DNA of 64,000 nucleotides, from NCBI GenBank assembly GCA_023663655.1, contig JAMPGZ010000008.1, forward strand, positions 1 through 64,000, in the 5' to 3' direction. Positions 34,960 through 45,181 of the stretch are shown in pieces. This DNA is from Lachnospiraceae bacterium. GTDB taxonomy: Bacteria; Bacteroidota; Bacteroidia; Bacteroidales; Muribaculaceae. Both the position numbers and the translations under genes were made by a program. Under the pieces are notes generated by a model, which saw nothing but the letters and a program-made list of their open reading frames with translations, ran no database searches and was not told the origin of the DNA. How positions within the stretch are numbered: the stretch's first letter is position 1; the number at the start of each line of letters is the position of its first letter.

Positions 34960-37800
34960 CTAATCCGGTCTATCTGTCGTGGTGGTGACAGTCTTTGCGT
35001 TTCGGTCGCATTTCACCCATTTATGCAGTAACTCTTCAGCTTGCCATCCTTCTGAATCCTTCAAGCCTGAGCCATTGTTTTTGCTGATGGTGATAATCTT
35101 GCCGCTCCTGTCAACGAAATTGAATATTGCCTTCAGGTCTTTTGCGGCATAGTTGGCTGATTCATACACGAAGTTAAACCATCCGTTCTCCATCGTAGAA
35201 TAGTTGCCGATAGGGACTCCGGGCCAGTTGCTCATGTAGTTGTCATCGCTGACTTCTCCATGATAAAGAAATACATGGGTGGCGCCGCTCACGTTAAATG
35301 ACGTGACATTTATTTTGTTGTCATCCTTGATGTCGTTGATGCATCTCACCGACATATAGTGGTTCACGACATTTCCATTGATATATGTGCTGGTCGAGCC
35401 GTTGAGCTGCAATGACTTCAGCCATTTACCTATCTCTTCTTTCTCGGTTCCTGCCGCGGGGGTCATTGTCCAGTAATAACCGGTGTTGGCGTCACCGTTG
35501 GGGTTGTTTCCCTCCATATATCGGCTCTTGGGGAAATAGATTGTGTCAGTGCGGGTGATGCCGCTTTCGGTCACTTTGGTGAGATAATAGGAGGTGAAAT
35601 ACGACACATTGTTGGTGGTTTCCTGTTTGGTTACAAACTTAGCCGAGTTTCGTATCGAGTTCCATGCTGCCTGCGATGGTACACGGTAGCCAGGAGGCGA
35701 TAATCTGTTGGATGAGGTATCATACATATCCGGATCCCTGTAATCGTTTTTGTAATACCGAGCCACGGCATAATATCCTCCTGCCGATTCATTGCCGGGA
35801 CCGAAAGCGGTGGATGGCGCTCCGGTTATATGGCTTGTTCCGTCGAGCTTCTGAATATACATTCCGGCGGCAGTGGCTCCGAGGTTGCGGTCGAGGATGT
35901 ATCTCACCCCTTGTGGACCGTCGATGGGCAGCACTTCATAATAATAGTATGCGGTGGCATGCTGATCCTTCCGGTAGCCATATTGGTTACTGTCAAAGTG
36001 GAAAAATCCGGTGTGATAGAGATTGAACAGATATCTCTTTTGGATCTTTTCAGCAGTTTTGTTTCGGGGAGCGATTTCCAATATCATCTGCCCCACGCCG
36101 TAGGTGTAGCCGGGCGCGGCTCCGTCGCAGGTGAGGGTGAAGGTCACATCGCTTTGTCCCTTGGTATGCACACCGCCGGTGGTGCTGAATTTCACATTGT
36201 TGCTTATCACCGCGTCGCTGTTAGGGCTGAACCTTATCGACCAGTCGAAATCATCCTCATCGGTGAGGGTGGTCATTGTCACGTCATATTTGTAGCTCCA
36301 GCGGTTGCCGTCAGGTCCGTACATCACCGGGAAGTGGAAGCCCTCGTTGCGCTTGATGCCGCACATTTTGTCGGGGCTGATGCCTAATAGTGTTGGAGCC
36401 TCGCCGCTGATAGCAGTTCCTGTGCCTTCGCCGGCAAGGAATTTCCAGTAGTCGGATATCGTGGCATTGGTGCCGCCATTTATTATGGTGAGTTTCACCG
36501 TGCTCACGTCGTTGCCGTTGAACGGACGGTTCCATTTCACCGATGTTTCACGATCAAGCCCTCGCCATGATGTCCTGATGGCTCCTTCAAGGGCGCCGAG
36601 CGCTTGCGAGGTCTTGAATTTGATTTTGTAGGTGGCTATTTTTCCGGGGGTATCGGAATCATCTCCGTTTGTGATGGTCGGTTCGCTCAGTTCGATCCAT
36701 TCCTCCATTGCTTCCACTTTAGGCGCTTTTTCCATCTCGCTTGCTATGGGCGAGTAGTATTTCACTGTAAGGATCTTTTCGGAGAAACCCGAGTCATCGG
36801 CTTGTCCGTCATATTCGATCACATCGGTCACGCCCAGCTCGCGGATGCCGTCGGAAATCATGTCATACACTTCCGGGGCATGGTCATATATGGTGGCGTC
36901 GACAAGCACATCGTGCCAATTCCGGGCAGCCTCCTCGTCGGTGTCAAATCCGGCTGCTTTCACTTCGCCCACGATTACCTCATACCAGTGGTTTGCTCTG
37001 AGGTCAAGCATTGCTCCATCTGTATTCTTGAACAGGATGGGGTAATAGTAATACTCGCCATTGAACGGCGCTTTTATGATGACGAACGGCTTGTCGTTCA
37101 AGTTGCGTGTCGGGTAGGCATATATAGGCGAATATGTATCGTCGCCGTTCGACACAGTTTCTCCGCTCATCGTTGTGGTCTCGGGGGTGTCGGTGAGGGC
37201 ATTTGTGGCGCCGGCTGTCAGAGTTCCTGACGCGGCGGCTCCCCACAGCTGCGAGGGAGATGATGTGGGCGTGTCGACCTTGTTGGTTACGGTGATCTTT
37301 GCCACATTGCGGCGCAGCATTACCTTGTCGGTGGCGAGTGAGGCGAGCGACTCTACCGATGCGCTCATGGCGAGTGGCGTAGTGATGGTGCCGCTTTGTT
37401 TCATTGTGTTGATGGCATCCTCGGTTGTCGCCTCAGTGCCTACCTCGGCATTTGCCACGAGATAGAATTTTATGTTGGAAGCACCCCTCAGCTCTTTGTC
37501 GAGCTTCACGGTGAGCTTGATGTCGGCGCCTGCTTCAGTCCAGTCGTCGGTGGAGTAGGAAGCTCTTTGCTTTACAGTGCCATTTTGGAGCACAAGCAGG
37601 GTCAACTTCTCAACGCGGTTTTCATTGGTCGTGCCGTCGCGGTTCACGCGGCTCACCACCTTTTCGGCATCCGGAACCGTGATCGTGAACGTGATTGAGC
37701 CGTCGGAGCCTATTACCGGATCCACGGAATACTTCTCGTCGTCGCTGCACGCTGCAAGCGACAGAAGCATGGTTGCATATAGAAAGATTCGCTTAATCAT
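34960..37800 (-). CDS. Fimbrial tip-like lipoprotein with FISUMP-like and starch-binding-like domains
   Basis: A 946-residue lipoprotein. The start at 37800 gives a lipobox (LLSLAACSDD); an ATG 11 codons earlier would overlap the previous gene. Residues about 30-300 look like an N-terminal fimbrillin domain (VEKLTLLVLQNG, then RNVAKITVTNK). The middle has Ig-like stretches. A segment at about 690-830 with GYRVPSQAAWN and YYWTMTP resembles the FISUMP surface domain. The last 100 residues hold NWPGVPIG (near 860) and a KAIFNFVDRSGK strand, like starch-binding module 26. As last gene of the Mfa-type operon it may be the tip subunit. Binding target unknown. Confidence 0.65.
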   Translation of the reverse strand: MIKRIFLYATMLLSLAACSDDEKYSVDPVIGSDGSITFTITVPDAEKVVSRVNRDGTTNENRVEKLTLLVLQNGTVKQRASYSTDDWTEAGADIKLTVKLDKELRGASNIKFYLVANAEVGTEATTEDAINTMKQSGTITTPLAMSASVESLASLATDKVMLRRNVAKITVTNKVDTPTSSPSQLWGAAASGTLTAGATNALTDTPETTTMSGETVSNGDDTYSPIYAYPTRNLNDKPFVIIKAPFNGEYYYYPILFKNTDGAMLDLRANHWYEVIVGEVKAAGFDTDEEAARNWHDVLVDATIYDHAPEVYDMISDGIRELGVTDVIEYDGQADDSGFSEKILTVKYYSPIASEMEKAPKVEAMEEWIELSEPTITNGDDSDTPGKIATYKIKFKTSQALGALEGAIRTSWRGLDRETSVKWNRPFNGNDVSTVKLTIINGGTNATISDYWKFLAGEGTGTAISGEAPTLLGISPDKMCGIKRNEGFHFPVMYGPDGNRWSYKYDVTMTTLTDEDDFDWSIRFSPNSDAVISNNVKFSTTGGVHTKGQSDVTFTLTCDGAAPGYTYGVGQMILEIAPRNKTAEKIQKRYLFNLYHTGFFHFDSNQYGYRKDQHATAYYYYEVLPIDGPQGVRYILDRNLGATAAGMYIQKLDGTSHITGAPSTAFGPGNESAGGYYAVARYYKNDYRDPDMYDTSSNRLSPPGYRVPSQAAWNSIRNSAKFVTKQETTNNVSYFTSYYLTKVTESGITRTDTIYFPKSRYMEGNNPNGDANTGYYWTMTPAAGTEKEEIGKWLKSLQLNGSTSTYINGNVVNHYMSVRCINDIKDDNKINVTSFNVSGATHVFLYHGEVSDDNYMSNWPGVPIGNYSTMENGWFNFVYESANYAAKDLKAIFNFVDRSGKIITISKNNGSGLKDSEGWQAEELLHKWVKCDRNAKTVTTTTDRPD

Positions 37801-37801
37801 A

Positions 37802-40800
37802 TTAGTTGGCGGTATATTTCTTTGAACTTTCAATAGATGTCGCTGCTATATTGTCGATTCTTATTCGAGGATCAGAGTTATTTAGGCGATTTGAATTGTA
37901 TATGATGAAACTGATTTTATCAGGATTCCAATCTATCGAGTTCTTAAACTCATAATATCGGTATGTCTTGTTGTTTATCATCTCAGTCTCTCCAGTCCAT
38001 GACTCTTCTTCTGTATTCCAGATGTGTAAATCTCCTCCTTCACTCCAGATATGTATTTTATTGAAGTCATCGTTGAGAGGTTGCCAATAGATGCGATAGG
38101 TTTTTGACTCAAATGCTTTAGGCTTGCCGCTGTTGACAAGACTATTGCTTGAGTTTATGGTGATTGCACGGATATTGTTGCCGATATCGGTAAACTTGTT
38201 TACCTGATGTCTACTGGTTGGTCCTTCTCTATATAGCTGAACACTAATGTCCGTATACTCGTTCCAGTAATTCAGCATTGGGAAATCGCAATAGTAGAGT
38301 CCACTTTCCTGGTCAAATATGCCTTGGTTATTTTCCCAAGAAGTTCCAAATTCATTCTCCCTCCAGACATTGATATGTTTGGAGTAAACTTTGTCATTAT
38401 TTTTAGGGAAATATATACGGAGATATTTGATTGTAGGGTTGGGATCTTCTGAGGAGAATTGTGTTTTACCATTGGCAAAGTCAAACCATCCTTCGCGGCT
38501 CGGGTAGTCAAACAAAGGAATTCCTACTTCTGCATTTCCCGGGTATCTGTTGGTAGAGCCGTTGTGAGTATCAGCAAACATTATGAGCGCTTTTCCCGGA
38601 GTGGCGATGCCGGTAAGGGTGAATTTCCACCAACCTCTTTCTTCTTTGGTCATTTCGATTCCAGGCCAAACTTTATTATAGTTATCTCTGCATGATGAGC
38701 AATTGACGGTTTTACGATACTCCTCGCAGAAGTCCATGTCAATGTAATAATGATTGGTGACGTTTTCGTTATTAGGATTCCATTCCTCGGCATCGTCGGG
38801 GATTAAGAATCCTTGCTCAGTATTGTTCAAGGAAATTGAACTTGGGTCATTTTGGGCCACACCTCCATATCCTTTCCACCCCTTAAATGCGATTTTTCCG
38901 GTGAATGAATATTCAAGTGCGGCAAAATAGACAAATTTATAATTATCTACAAATTTATACCCTACTGGTTTCGATGCGTTTTGCTCGAGGTCGCCCGGAA
39001 GTTGTAGACACTGGTAGACATAGATATGCGGCGATCCCCAGTCTGTTCCGGGACGGAAATGGATCACATAGTCCATGATATTGGGGACGATGTGTATCTT
39101 CACTTCGCGGGTTTCGGTATTGGTGCCGTTTTTGGCGGTGTATGTCAAGGTGAGTGTGCGTTCTGTTTTCCAGAAATCTCCGCCGTTTAGTCCTTCAAAT
39201 TTCAGTTGGTTGGTTCCGGTGGCGGCTGAATATTGCAGCTCACCCTTCAGGTCCATGTTTCCGTTGGCGTAATCCCAACCTTCACCTTTCGTGATGGTGA
39301 CAGAAGGGAGATTGGTTGAAAAGTTTATGTCAATCGCTCCGTCATATAGCCCTGACGAGATGTATTCACCCACATTGATTTCTATCTCCTGTGGGTCTAC
39401 ATTCAGGTAAGGTTGCAATGACACCGGATTTGCGGTAATGCGTTTCTTAAGGTTGGCGGCGATGACATAGAATTCAGAGATAAACGGATCCTCACCTGAA
39501 GCGGCGATCTCGGGATTGACAGTCACTGAAATATATTTCGCACCCTCTTTTTCGATGGTCTTGATCTCAAAAAGTTTTTTGCCGTCACGTTCAGGTGATT
39601 CAAAAGTGAGATCGCCCGCATCAGTGTCATACCATATCAGAGTCTCCTTTCCGGCAGAAACCATGACCGAAGTTTTCTCCACATGGAGGAAATAGGGGCC
39701 GTGAAGGCTGTAGGCTACGCTCTGTAGCGTCCAGGGGCTTATTCCGGCGATTATGTCAAACTGATCGCCTATCGAGGTGATGCGACCGATGATGTCATAG
39801 AAGTGTCCGCGTTGCAGCATTCCGTCCTGATGGGGGTCGGCTATGCTGCTGTCGTCGGGACGCGCTGTCTTGTCGCTTGCCGGAGGAAGAACCACAGTGT
39901 AGTGGTATTGGTTGCCATTGTCGGCTTCGGCGTCAAATATCAGTGTGGTAGGCGCTTCTGGATTGCGATTTTCCGGCAGATAGATAATCCCCTGATAGGC
40001 TCGTTTGTGAGGATCCATCGTGCTCTCCTCGATAGGAGTGAGATTATTGTCGGTGGGCGATGTGCCGCTCAGATTGTCCCACGAGATTTCGAGAAACTTG
40101 TCGAGATCGGCAGGATATTCGCAATTTGCGCCGTCTACGCCGGCGAGATCAAATGCCGAGGCGCCTGCGGGAGTGTCATAGCTCATGACCGATGTGCGGT
40201 CGATAATTCCTTCAGCTCTCACTCCTGTGATTTTCAGTGCTTGTGAGGGGAACACCTCATGTGAGAATCCACCCTCCGAGTTGTCGAAGAGGATTGTGTA
40301 GCGGAGTTTCACACACAGATATGTGAGGTCGATGTAAAGTTCCGTGTTTTTCCCTTTTTCCACCTCGATGGTTTTGGGTGCTGCGGTCTCGGCTTCGTCA
40401 ATGCTTCTCTTTACCTGCCCCGGGGTGCAGACCATCGGGAGTCCGTTTGCCGGATCTGGCATCTTTTCTGTGGAATACTCCATGATAAGCTCTTGCAGTT
40501 GATCCTCGGTGGTGTTTTCGTTCAATCCGTCAATGTTGGCAACGGTGTAGATGCGGTATTTTCCGGCAGGGATTTTCACTTCCTGCACGCGGTAATCGTT
40601 GTCGAGCTTATCCCCTTCGGGCTGAAGGCGTGTGGCAAGATCGGTGGCAGTGCCGTCGGTGCCGAAGGCGAAGAACCACAGCGAGTTCACCTTGCTTTCA
40701 TCTACTTCCGGCTTTCCTATTTCGCCAAGGCTCTCGTTGTTGGCGCGCGATGCGTTGAGGGTAGGGCGCGGAATCACGAGGCTCAGCGTGGCGATGTCGC

Positions 40801-40909
40801 CGTCATTCTCACTGACGGGCGATGAAAATTCATCGGTGCAGCTCAGCATGAGCAGCAACGGCAACATGGCTAAAAGCCGGGTGGTGTATTTTGTCAATCT
40901 CTGTTTCAT
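37802..40909 (-). CDS. Large fimbrillin-family lipoprotein with starch-binding-like modules
   Basis: A 1035-residue lipoprotein (start at 40909 giving MLPLLLMLSCTDEF). The N-terminal half has fimbrillin features: VNSLWFFAFGTDG, PAGKYRIYTVANIDG and the AL-KITGVRAEG strand, followed by Ig-like strands to about 610. The C-terminal 420 residues hold about three repeats of the starch-binding-module-26 kind: VWPGIEM with WWKFTL and ALIMFAD (near 750-790), and a last copy with IHIWSEGGD, YYEFKN and ISFIIYNSN. Trp and Tyr are plentiful, as in carbohydrate-binding surfaces. It starts 7 bases before the stop of the upstream gene's neighbour region and is followed by the tip-like gene after one base. 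Accessory or tip subunit by context. Confidence 0.65.
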   Translation of the reverse strand: MKQRLTKYTTRLLAMLPLLLMLSCTDEFSSPVSENDGDIATLSLVIPRPTLNASRANNESLGEIGKPEVDESKVNSLWFFAFGTDGTATDLATRLQPEGDKLDNDYRVQEVKIPAGKYRIYTVANIDGLNENTTEDQLQELIMEYSTEKMPDPANGLPMVCTPGQVKRSIDEAETAAPKTIEVEKGKNTELYIDLTYLCVKLRYTILFDNSEGGFSHEVFPSQALKITGVRAEGIIDRTSVMSYDTPAGASAFDLAGVDGANCEYPADLDKFLEISWDNLSGTSPTDNNLTPIEESTMDPHKRAYQGIIYLPENRNPEAPTTLIFDAEADNGNQYHYTVVLPPASDKTARPDDSSIADPHQDGMLQRGHFYDIIGRITSIGDQFDIIAGISPWTLQSVAYSLHGPYFLHVEKTSVMVSAGKETLIWYDTDAGDLTFESPERDGKKLFEIKTIEKEGAKYISVTVNPEIAASGEDPFISEFYVIAANLKKRITANPVSLQPYLNVDPQEIEINVGEYISSGLYDGAIDINFSTNLPSVTITKGEGWDYANGNMDLKGELQYSAATGTNQLKFEGLNGGDFWKTERTLTLTYTAKNGTNTETREVKIHIVPNIMDYVIHFRPGTDWGSPHIYVYQCLQLPGDLEQNASKPVGYKFVDNYKFVYFAALEYSFTGKIAFKGWKGYGGVAQNDPSSISLNNTEQGFLIPDDAEEWNPNNENVTNHYYIDMDFCEEYRKTVNCSSCRDNYNKVWPGIEMTKEERGWWKFTLTGIATPGKALIMFADTHNGSTNRYPGNAEVGIPLFDYPSREGWFDFANGKTQFSSEDPNPTIKYLRIYFPKNNDKVYSKHINVWRENEFGTSWENNQGIFDQESGLYYCDFPMLNYWNEYTDISVQLYREGPTSRHQVNKFTDIGNNIRAITINSSNSLVNSGKPKAFESKTYRIYWQPLNDDFNKIHIWSEGGDLHIWNTEEESWTGETEMINNKTYRYYEFKNSIDWNPDKISFIIYNSNRLNNSDPRIRIDNIAATSIESSKKYTAN

Positions 40910-40916
40910 AGTGGTG

Positions 40917-42323
40917 TTACATATCGAATATAATCTTCTCATAGTACCATTTTGCTATTCTCACATTTAATTTCAGCGAACCCTTCAGATCCTCGTTGGG
41001 ATTCTCGGGGTCGTAGGGCTCGGGAAGCCCGTCGATGCTCTCGATCTTAAGACGGTAGATGTTGTTGCGTACGATGCCGAATTCCATCGGTCCCATCACT
41101 GCAGGATCAAGATTGTCATTATGTTTGATGAAATAATAATAGTCGAGGTAGAAGTTGCCGTCAGTATCGCGAGCAACTGTCATGGTCTCGCCTTTAGCTT
41201 TGACGGTTATGGGAGCGGTGCCGTTGAGGTCAATCCCCTCGGGAGCCTTGGTGATTTTGAACCGGAAGTGTGTGCCGGTTGAGTAGCCCTGTAGCTGTTT
41301 GTCGGCGGCGGGAATACAGTTCTCCGGCACATAGCAGCAGATGCTGTAGCCTGATTCTGCCGACTTCGGAGCATTGTCGATCTGCTCGGATCCAAAGGTG
41401 CGGCTCATGAAATGGTCGGCAGGGAGGTCATTGCCTGTGCCACGCTTTAATGCTGCGTCACAGTCCATCACGAATGATGTCTTGGTCTCTTTTCCGAATA
41501 ATTTGGTATTGTTGTCAGATCCGTCGGTCGATGTGTGGCGGAACAGATAGCCGCTCTTGCCTATGTTGAATATCTCCATCGAGGCGAGAGTGAGTTCATA
41601 TCCGGTTGGGGTGAGCTGATCCTCTCCGTTGGTGAGAGGGAAAGTGTGGTTGGCGCCGCCGTCCATGTAGTCGATGCGCGCCACCGAGCGTTCGAGGTGC
41701 AGCGGGGTGCCGGCGGTGAGGTCGAGAGGTGTTGACTTGGAAAGGTGCTTCACAAGCTCCGTTTCTGTCGGGATAGTCACTGTGCGGGCGTCGCGGTTTG
41801 ACATGGGGAGCCCAGAGGTGGCTGTGAGTAGGGCGTCGGTGGGCGAGGCTACGGAGTAGGTGGCGGTCATCGGGTCGAAGCCTGCCACATTGAATGAAGT
41901 GCCATAGTTGGCGAGGGCGTAGATATCGGCGCCTGAACCTGCGGAGGTGAACTCTTTCAGTTGGTCGAGGGGCACTGATATGGTGGCGGTGAGGGTGGAA
42001 TTGTTCTCACGCGAGGGTCTGCCTGAGGAGAGTGACAGCATCTTGCCGTCGGCTCCGGCAAGAAGTATGTGCAGGTTGCTGATGGCATCCTCTTCCGGAC
42101 GTCCCGCTTCAGTGCCATCGGTGGAAGTGCCGTCGTCATTGGTTTGTGAACGTGATGATAGCTTCTCGGTAGGGACTGACAGTTGGATAGTGAAGTAAAC
42201 ATTGGCTCCTTGAAGCGGTGAGTCTTCTGTGCCGAGAGAGTCCGAGCCTGAGCAAGCCCCGAGAGTAAGCATCAGGGCTGAAACGGCGGTTGTCAATATG
42301 TACCGGTGTGCTGTGTTCATCAT
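40917..42323 (-). CDS. Mfa1/FimA-family fimbrillin lipoprotein (accessory subunit)
   Basis: A 468-residue lipoprotein (lipobox near TLGACSGSD; two adjacent ATGs are possible starts). The fimbrillin pattern is clear: an N-terminal domain with SNLHILLAGADGK, an SVARIDY strand after the domain border, and a C-terminal domain ending with FGIVRNNIYRLKIESI and a final RIAKWYYE strand. In type V pili, subunits are secreted as lipoproteins, cut by a gingipain-like protease, and polymerised by strand exchange. Between the Mfa2-like anchor and two large subunits it is probably an accessory pilin in the manner of Mfa3 or Mfa4. Confidence 0.82.
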   Translation of the reverse strand: MMNTAHRYILTTAVSALMLTLGACSGSDSLGTEDSPLQGANVYFTIQLSVPTEKLSSRSQTNDDGTSTDGTEAGRPEEDAISNLHILLAGADGKMLSLSSGRPSRENNSTLTATISVPLDQLKEFTSAGSGADIYALANYGTSFNVAGFDPMTATYSVASPTDALLTATSGLPMSNRDARTVTIPTETELVKHLSKSTPLDLTAGTPLHLERSVARIDYMDGGANHTFPLTNGEDQLTPTGYELTLASMEIFNIGKSGYLFRHTSTDGSDNNTKLFGKETKTSFVMDCDAALKRGTGNDLPADHFMSRTFGSEQIDNAPKSAESGYSICCYVPENCIPAADKQLQGYSTGTHFRFKITKAPEGIDLNGTAPITVKAKGETMTVARDTDGNFYLDYYYFIKHNDNLDPAVMGPMEFGIVRNNIYRLKIESIDGLPEPYDPENPNEDLKGSLKLNVRIAKWYYEKIIFDM

Positions 42324-42346
42324 TCTATGGGGTGGAGAGAGGTGAT

Positions 42347-43396
42347 TTAAAATTCTGAATTATTGATTACTACGTGCCAGTCGTTGACTACTATCTTTGT
42401 GGATATCCAGCTGTTGTCGGAATCGTTGAGGAAGAACACGAACCGCCATGAGTTTTCGCGGTCAAGGTATTCCTGGTCGCTCATGGGTGAGGTTGCGTCA
42501 TGATTCTCCTTGAACATCAGCATATAGTTGATGATGGGCAAACGGAGCACTGTAGAGCCGTCGCTGTGGCGTGTCACCAGCAGAGTGGGCGATGTGGGTT
42601 TCTGTTTATAGAGTCGTGAGGTGTGGAAGCGTGCTACGGCGGCGCTCACTTCAGTGATTGCCGGGTCATCGGCGCGTCCTTCGGCGGTGCCGGTGGTGAA
42701 ATTGAGCTGCTCGTAGGGAAGATAGGCTATCTCGCCGGCAGGGATGAGCTTGTTGTCGGCGTCAAAGAGAGTGTTGTCGTCGATGATTGAGAAGTCAAAG
42801 TCGTTGACATCTATGGGCGAGCCGTGAACGTGTTGCAGCGCCACCTGCACTGAATTGGTGTTGCGCATCATCTCCACAGTGGCGCCGGTGTTTTCGTTGG
42901 CGCTGATCGCGAAGTCTACGCTTCCGTGATAGTGGTTGTGAAGCGCGCGGCGGGTGTCGTCGGTGAGGCAGTCGGGATGAAGCTCAACGCGGAGGTCCGA
43001 CAATCCGCGTGTCACATCGCTTGACGCCGGATGGCGGAAAGAGCCTTTATCGCATTCCATGCCACCGTAGGCTACTGCGTGATAATTCCCCTCGGGGAGA
43101 TCTATCACCATGCGGTAGTCCTCGTCGCCAAGTTGCTCGACTGAACGCTCGGTGCGGGTGGCTACATAATTGCCCTCTTCATCAAAGATGTAGAGAGTAA
43201 GGCAGTCAACCTGCTTGTGAAAGGCGTTGGCGCGCTCCATGTTGTAGTCATAGACAAAACGGAGTGTCGCGGTCGACGGATCACATTCAGGCAAGTCCTC
43301 ATAGAGCGCGTTGCATGAAGTGGATAAAATAGCCATAGAGGCGGCGGCAATCGCCGCCCCTATGGTAAGGATTAGATGTTTAGACTTTCCGTTCAT
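42347..43396 (-). CDS. FimB/Mfa2-family fimbrial anchor lipoprotein
   Basis: A 349-residue lipoprotein (lipobox LSTSCNALYEDLPEC). The segment after the lipid Cys, then LRFVYDYNMERANAFHKQVDCLTLYIFDEEG in outline (about 45-80), is the hallmark of the Mfa2/FimB anchor family. Mfa2 holds the fimbria to the outer membrane and limits its length. It lies directly after the Mfa1-like gene (29-base gap), as in Porphyromonas. Confidence 0.88.
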   Translation of the reverse strand: MNGKSKHLILTIGAAIAAASMAILSTSCNALYEDLPECDPSTATLRFVYDYNMERANAFHKQVDCLTLYIFDEEGNYVATRTERSVEQLGDEDYRMVIDLPEGNYHAVAYGGMECDKGSFRHPASSDVTRGLSDLRVELHPDCLTDDTRRALHNHYHGSVDFAISANENTGATVEMMRNTNSVQVALQHVHGSPIDVNDFDFSIIDDNTLFDADNKLIPAGEIAYLPYEQLNFTTGTAEGRADDPAITEVSAAVARFHTSRLYKQKPTSPTLLVTRHSDGSTVLRLPIINYMLMFKENHDATSPMSDQEYLDRENSWRFVFFLNDSDNSWISTKIVVNDWHVVINNSEF

Positions 43397-43425
43397 TGGA
43401 AAAAAACATTCATTAATTATAGATC

Positions 43426-45135
43426 TTAGAATTTAATCTTGTTGACACGTACGGTCCAAGGTGTCACTTTGCATGATACTTTGATATGTACGTCTGATTT
43501 TTCGTCAGGAGTATCAGGAATGATAGGATCGGGATCGTCGCCAGGTTCACGGGTATGACCGAGACCACTGATTTCGGTTACGCTAAGTTTGTACACGTTG
43601 TTGCGGACTACGCCAAACTCTTTTTCGCCCATTACACCGTCAAGATTGTTGTCGACATGGCGGTTCCAATAATAGTAAAGTGTGCAATAGCCAATTCCAT
43701 CATAATGGCGGTAGATGGTGAAACCGTGTTCTACTAAGGTTTCATCCTTTTTGTCATCTGTAGCAGCAGTGTAAGCGTCATAAGCAGCTTTAATTGCAGT
43801 ATTTGCATTTTCTCCTTTTAATGCTTCTGTTTTAACTGCGTCCCATGATGCGAAGATTGTGCCGTCTTTGTATATGTAAATCGGGGCTGTTCCAGAAAGT
43901 GCGGTTTTTAATGCTTCAGGAGTGGTGGTGGTTGCTTCAAGAATACCTCTGAATACAACACCGGTCGAAACTCCTGCTTTCTGATTCTGAGCCGGAGATG
44001 GAATGGTGTTCTCGGTTACATAACGCCAAATCTGGTATCCGTTATATTCTTCCTTTGAGCCTGCATTCCACTCGTCATCGTTGTCATCTCCGTTAAGAGC
44101 GTTGAGAGCTGTAGCTGTGGGCCAGTCAAATCTTTTAGAAGTGGCATTGTATCCATGAAGGAAATTAGATGTAACTTTATTAGACCAATCTGTGTCGGCG
44201 ATAAAAGTGTCATCATAGCTTCCGCACATGGTGACTTTGCTATCAACAGAAGTGTATTCTGTTGAAATTTTGTCAGTAGACACGCGGTGAAGCAAATAGT
44301 AGCTCTTGCTGAGGTTTACAAGAGTCATGTGGGTTAGCTTTATCTGCAAGCCGTTTTCGATGTCGGTTATGTTTCCATCTTCATCTACTGACTTAATTTT
44401 AATAGGATAGATGTCATTGGCTTTTCCTGACTTATAGTCAAAGCGAGCTATAGAACGGATGACACTGATGGGTTCTGTTCCATTGAGAGGAAATGCTTTT
44501 TCCGCTACAGAATATTCTCCGCTTTCAATAGCGGTTATTGATGGCAATGAAGTTTTGACAATCTCCTTGTTCGCCATTGGAATTCCGGTAGATGATGCAG
44601 AAATATCGCTGTATTTAAGGACATCGGCAGTCAATGTGTTGGCAGTATTAATCCAAGTTTCAGCTTTGTCGCCTCTGGATCTTGTGGCAATCGCTGATTC
44701 AAATTCTGCCGACGGATTACAGAATGCATACACATTAACATCTGTTAGGTCTTGTCCTTTCTCGGTGATATAATTTACAAGTACCGACTTGTTGAATTTA
44801 CTTTTTGCAGTTACAGTTGCGGTATTTGCATCCGGAGTTAGAGTAGTAGTAACAGCTTGTGCGATGAATGCGTTTGAGGTAGGATCGGCGAGTACAAGGA
44901 GAACTTTATTAATTTTGTTCTCAAAGTCTTTACCAGTTTCTTCGCCAACAGGATTCTTTACTGTTTCGTCAGCACGACCGCCGACAGTGGTGGGCAACTT
45001 CAGGGAGATCGTCATGTTTACGCCTTCAGCCGGTTCGTCTTCGGGAAGCATCGGTGAATCGTTGTTGTCATCTGAACAAGCAGCGAAAAGTCCGGCTGCA
45101 AGTACCGGGATGAAAAATTTGCTAAATGATTTCAT
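43426..45135 (-). CDS. Mfa1-like major fimbrial subunit
   Basis: A 569-residue lipoprotein. The start at 45135 gives the signal and lipobox (LAAGLFAACSDDN); the open frame runs 102 codons further upstream but without signal character. Domain layout as in Mfa1: INKVLLVLADP in the N-terminal domain, the SIARFDYKSG strand, and the C-terminal FGVVRNNVYKLSVTEISG followed by a final TPWTVRVNKIKF strand. It is the third gene of the operon and, by analogy, the shaft pilin. A 46-base gap separates it from the DUF3868 gene. Lower GC and more Ala/Thr/Asn codons than the anchor gene were noted by eye. Confidence 0.85.
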   Translation of the reverse strand: MKSFSKFFIPVLAAGLFAACSDDNNDSPMLPEDEPAEGVNMTISLKLPTTVGGRADETVKNPVGEETGKDFENKINKVLLVLADPTSNAFIAQAVTTTLTPDANTATVTAKSKFNKSVLVNYITEKGQDLTDVNVYAFCNPSAEFESAIATRSRGDKAETWINTANTLTADVLKYSDISASSTGIPMANKEIVKTSLPSITAIESGEYSVAEKAFPLNGTEPISVIRSIARFDYKSGKANDIYPIKIKSVDEDGNITDIENGLQIKLTHMTLVNLSKSYYLLHRVSTDKISTEYTSVDSKVTMCGSYDDTFIADTDWSNKVTSNFLHGYNATSKRFDWPTATALNALNGDDNDDEWNAGSKEEYNGYQIWRYVTENTIPSPAQNQKAGVSTGVVFRGILEATTTTPEALKTALSGTAPIYIYKDGTIFASWDAVKTEALKGENANTAIKAAYDAYTAATDDKKDETLVEHGFTIYRHYDGIGYCTLYYYWNRHVDNNLDGVMGEKEFGVVRNNVYKLSVTEISGLGHTREPGDDPDPIIPDTPDEKSDVHIKVSCKVTPWTVRVNKIKF

Positions 45136-45181
45136 TGTGTTAATAAATTGGGTTATAATTACTAATTTGTTTTTGCGTAGG

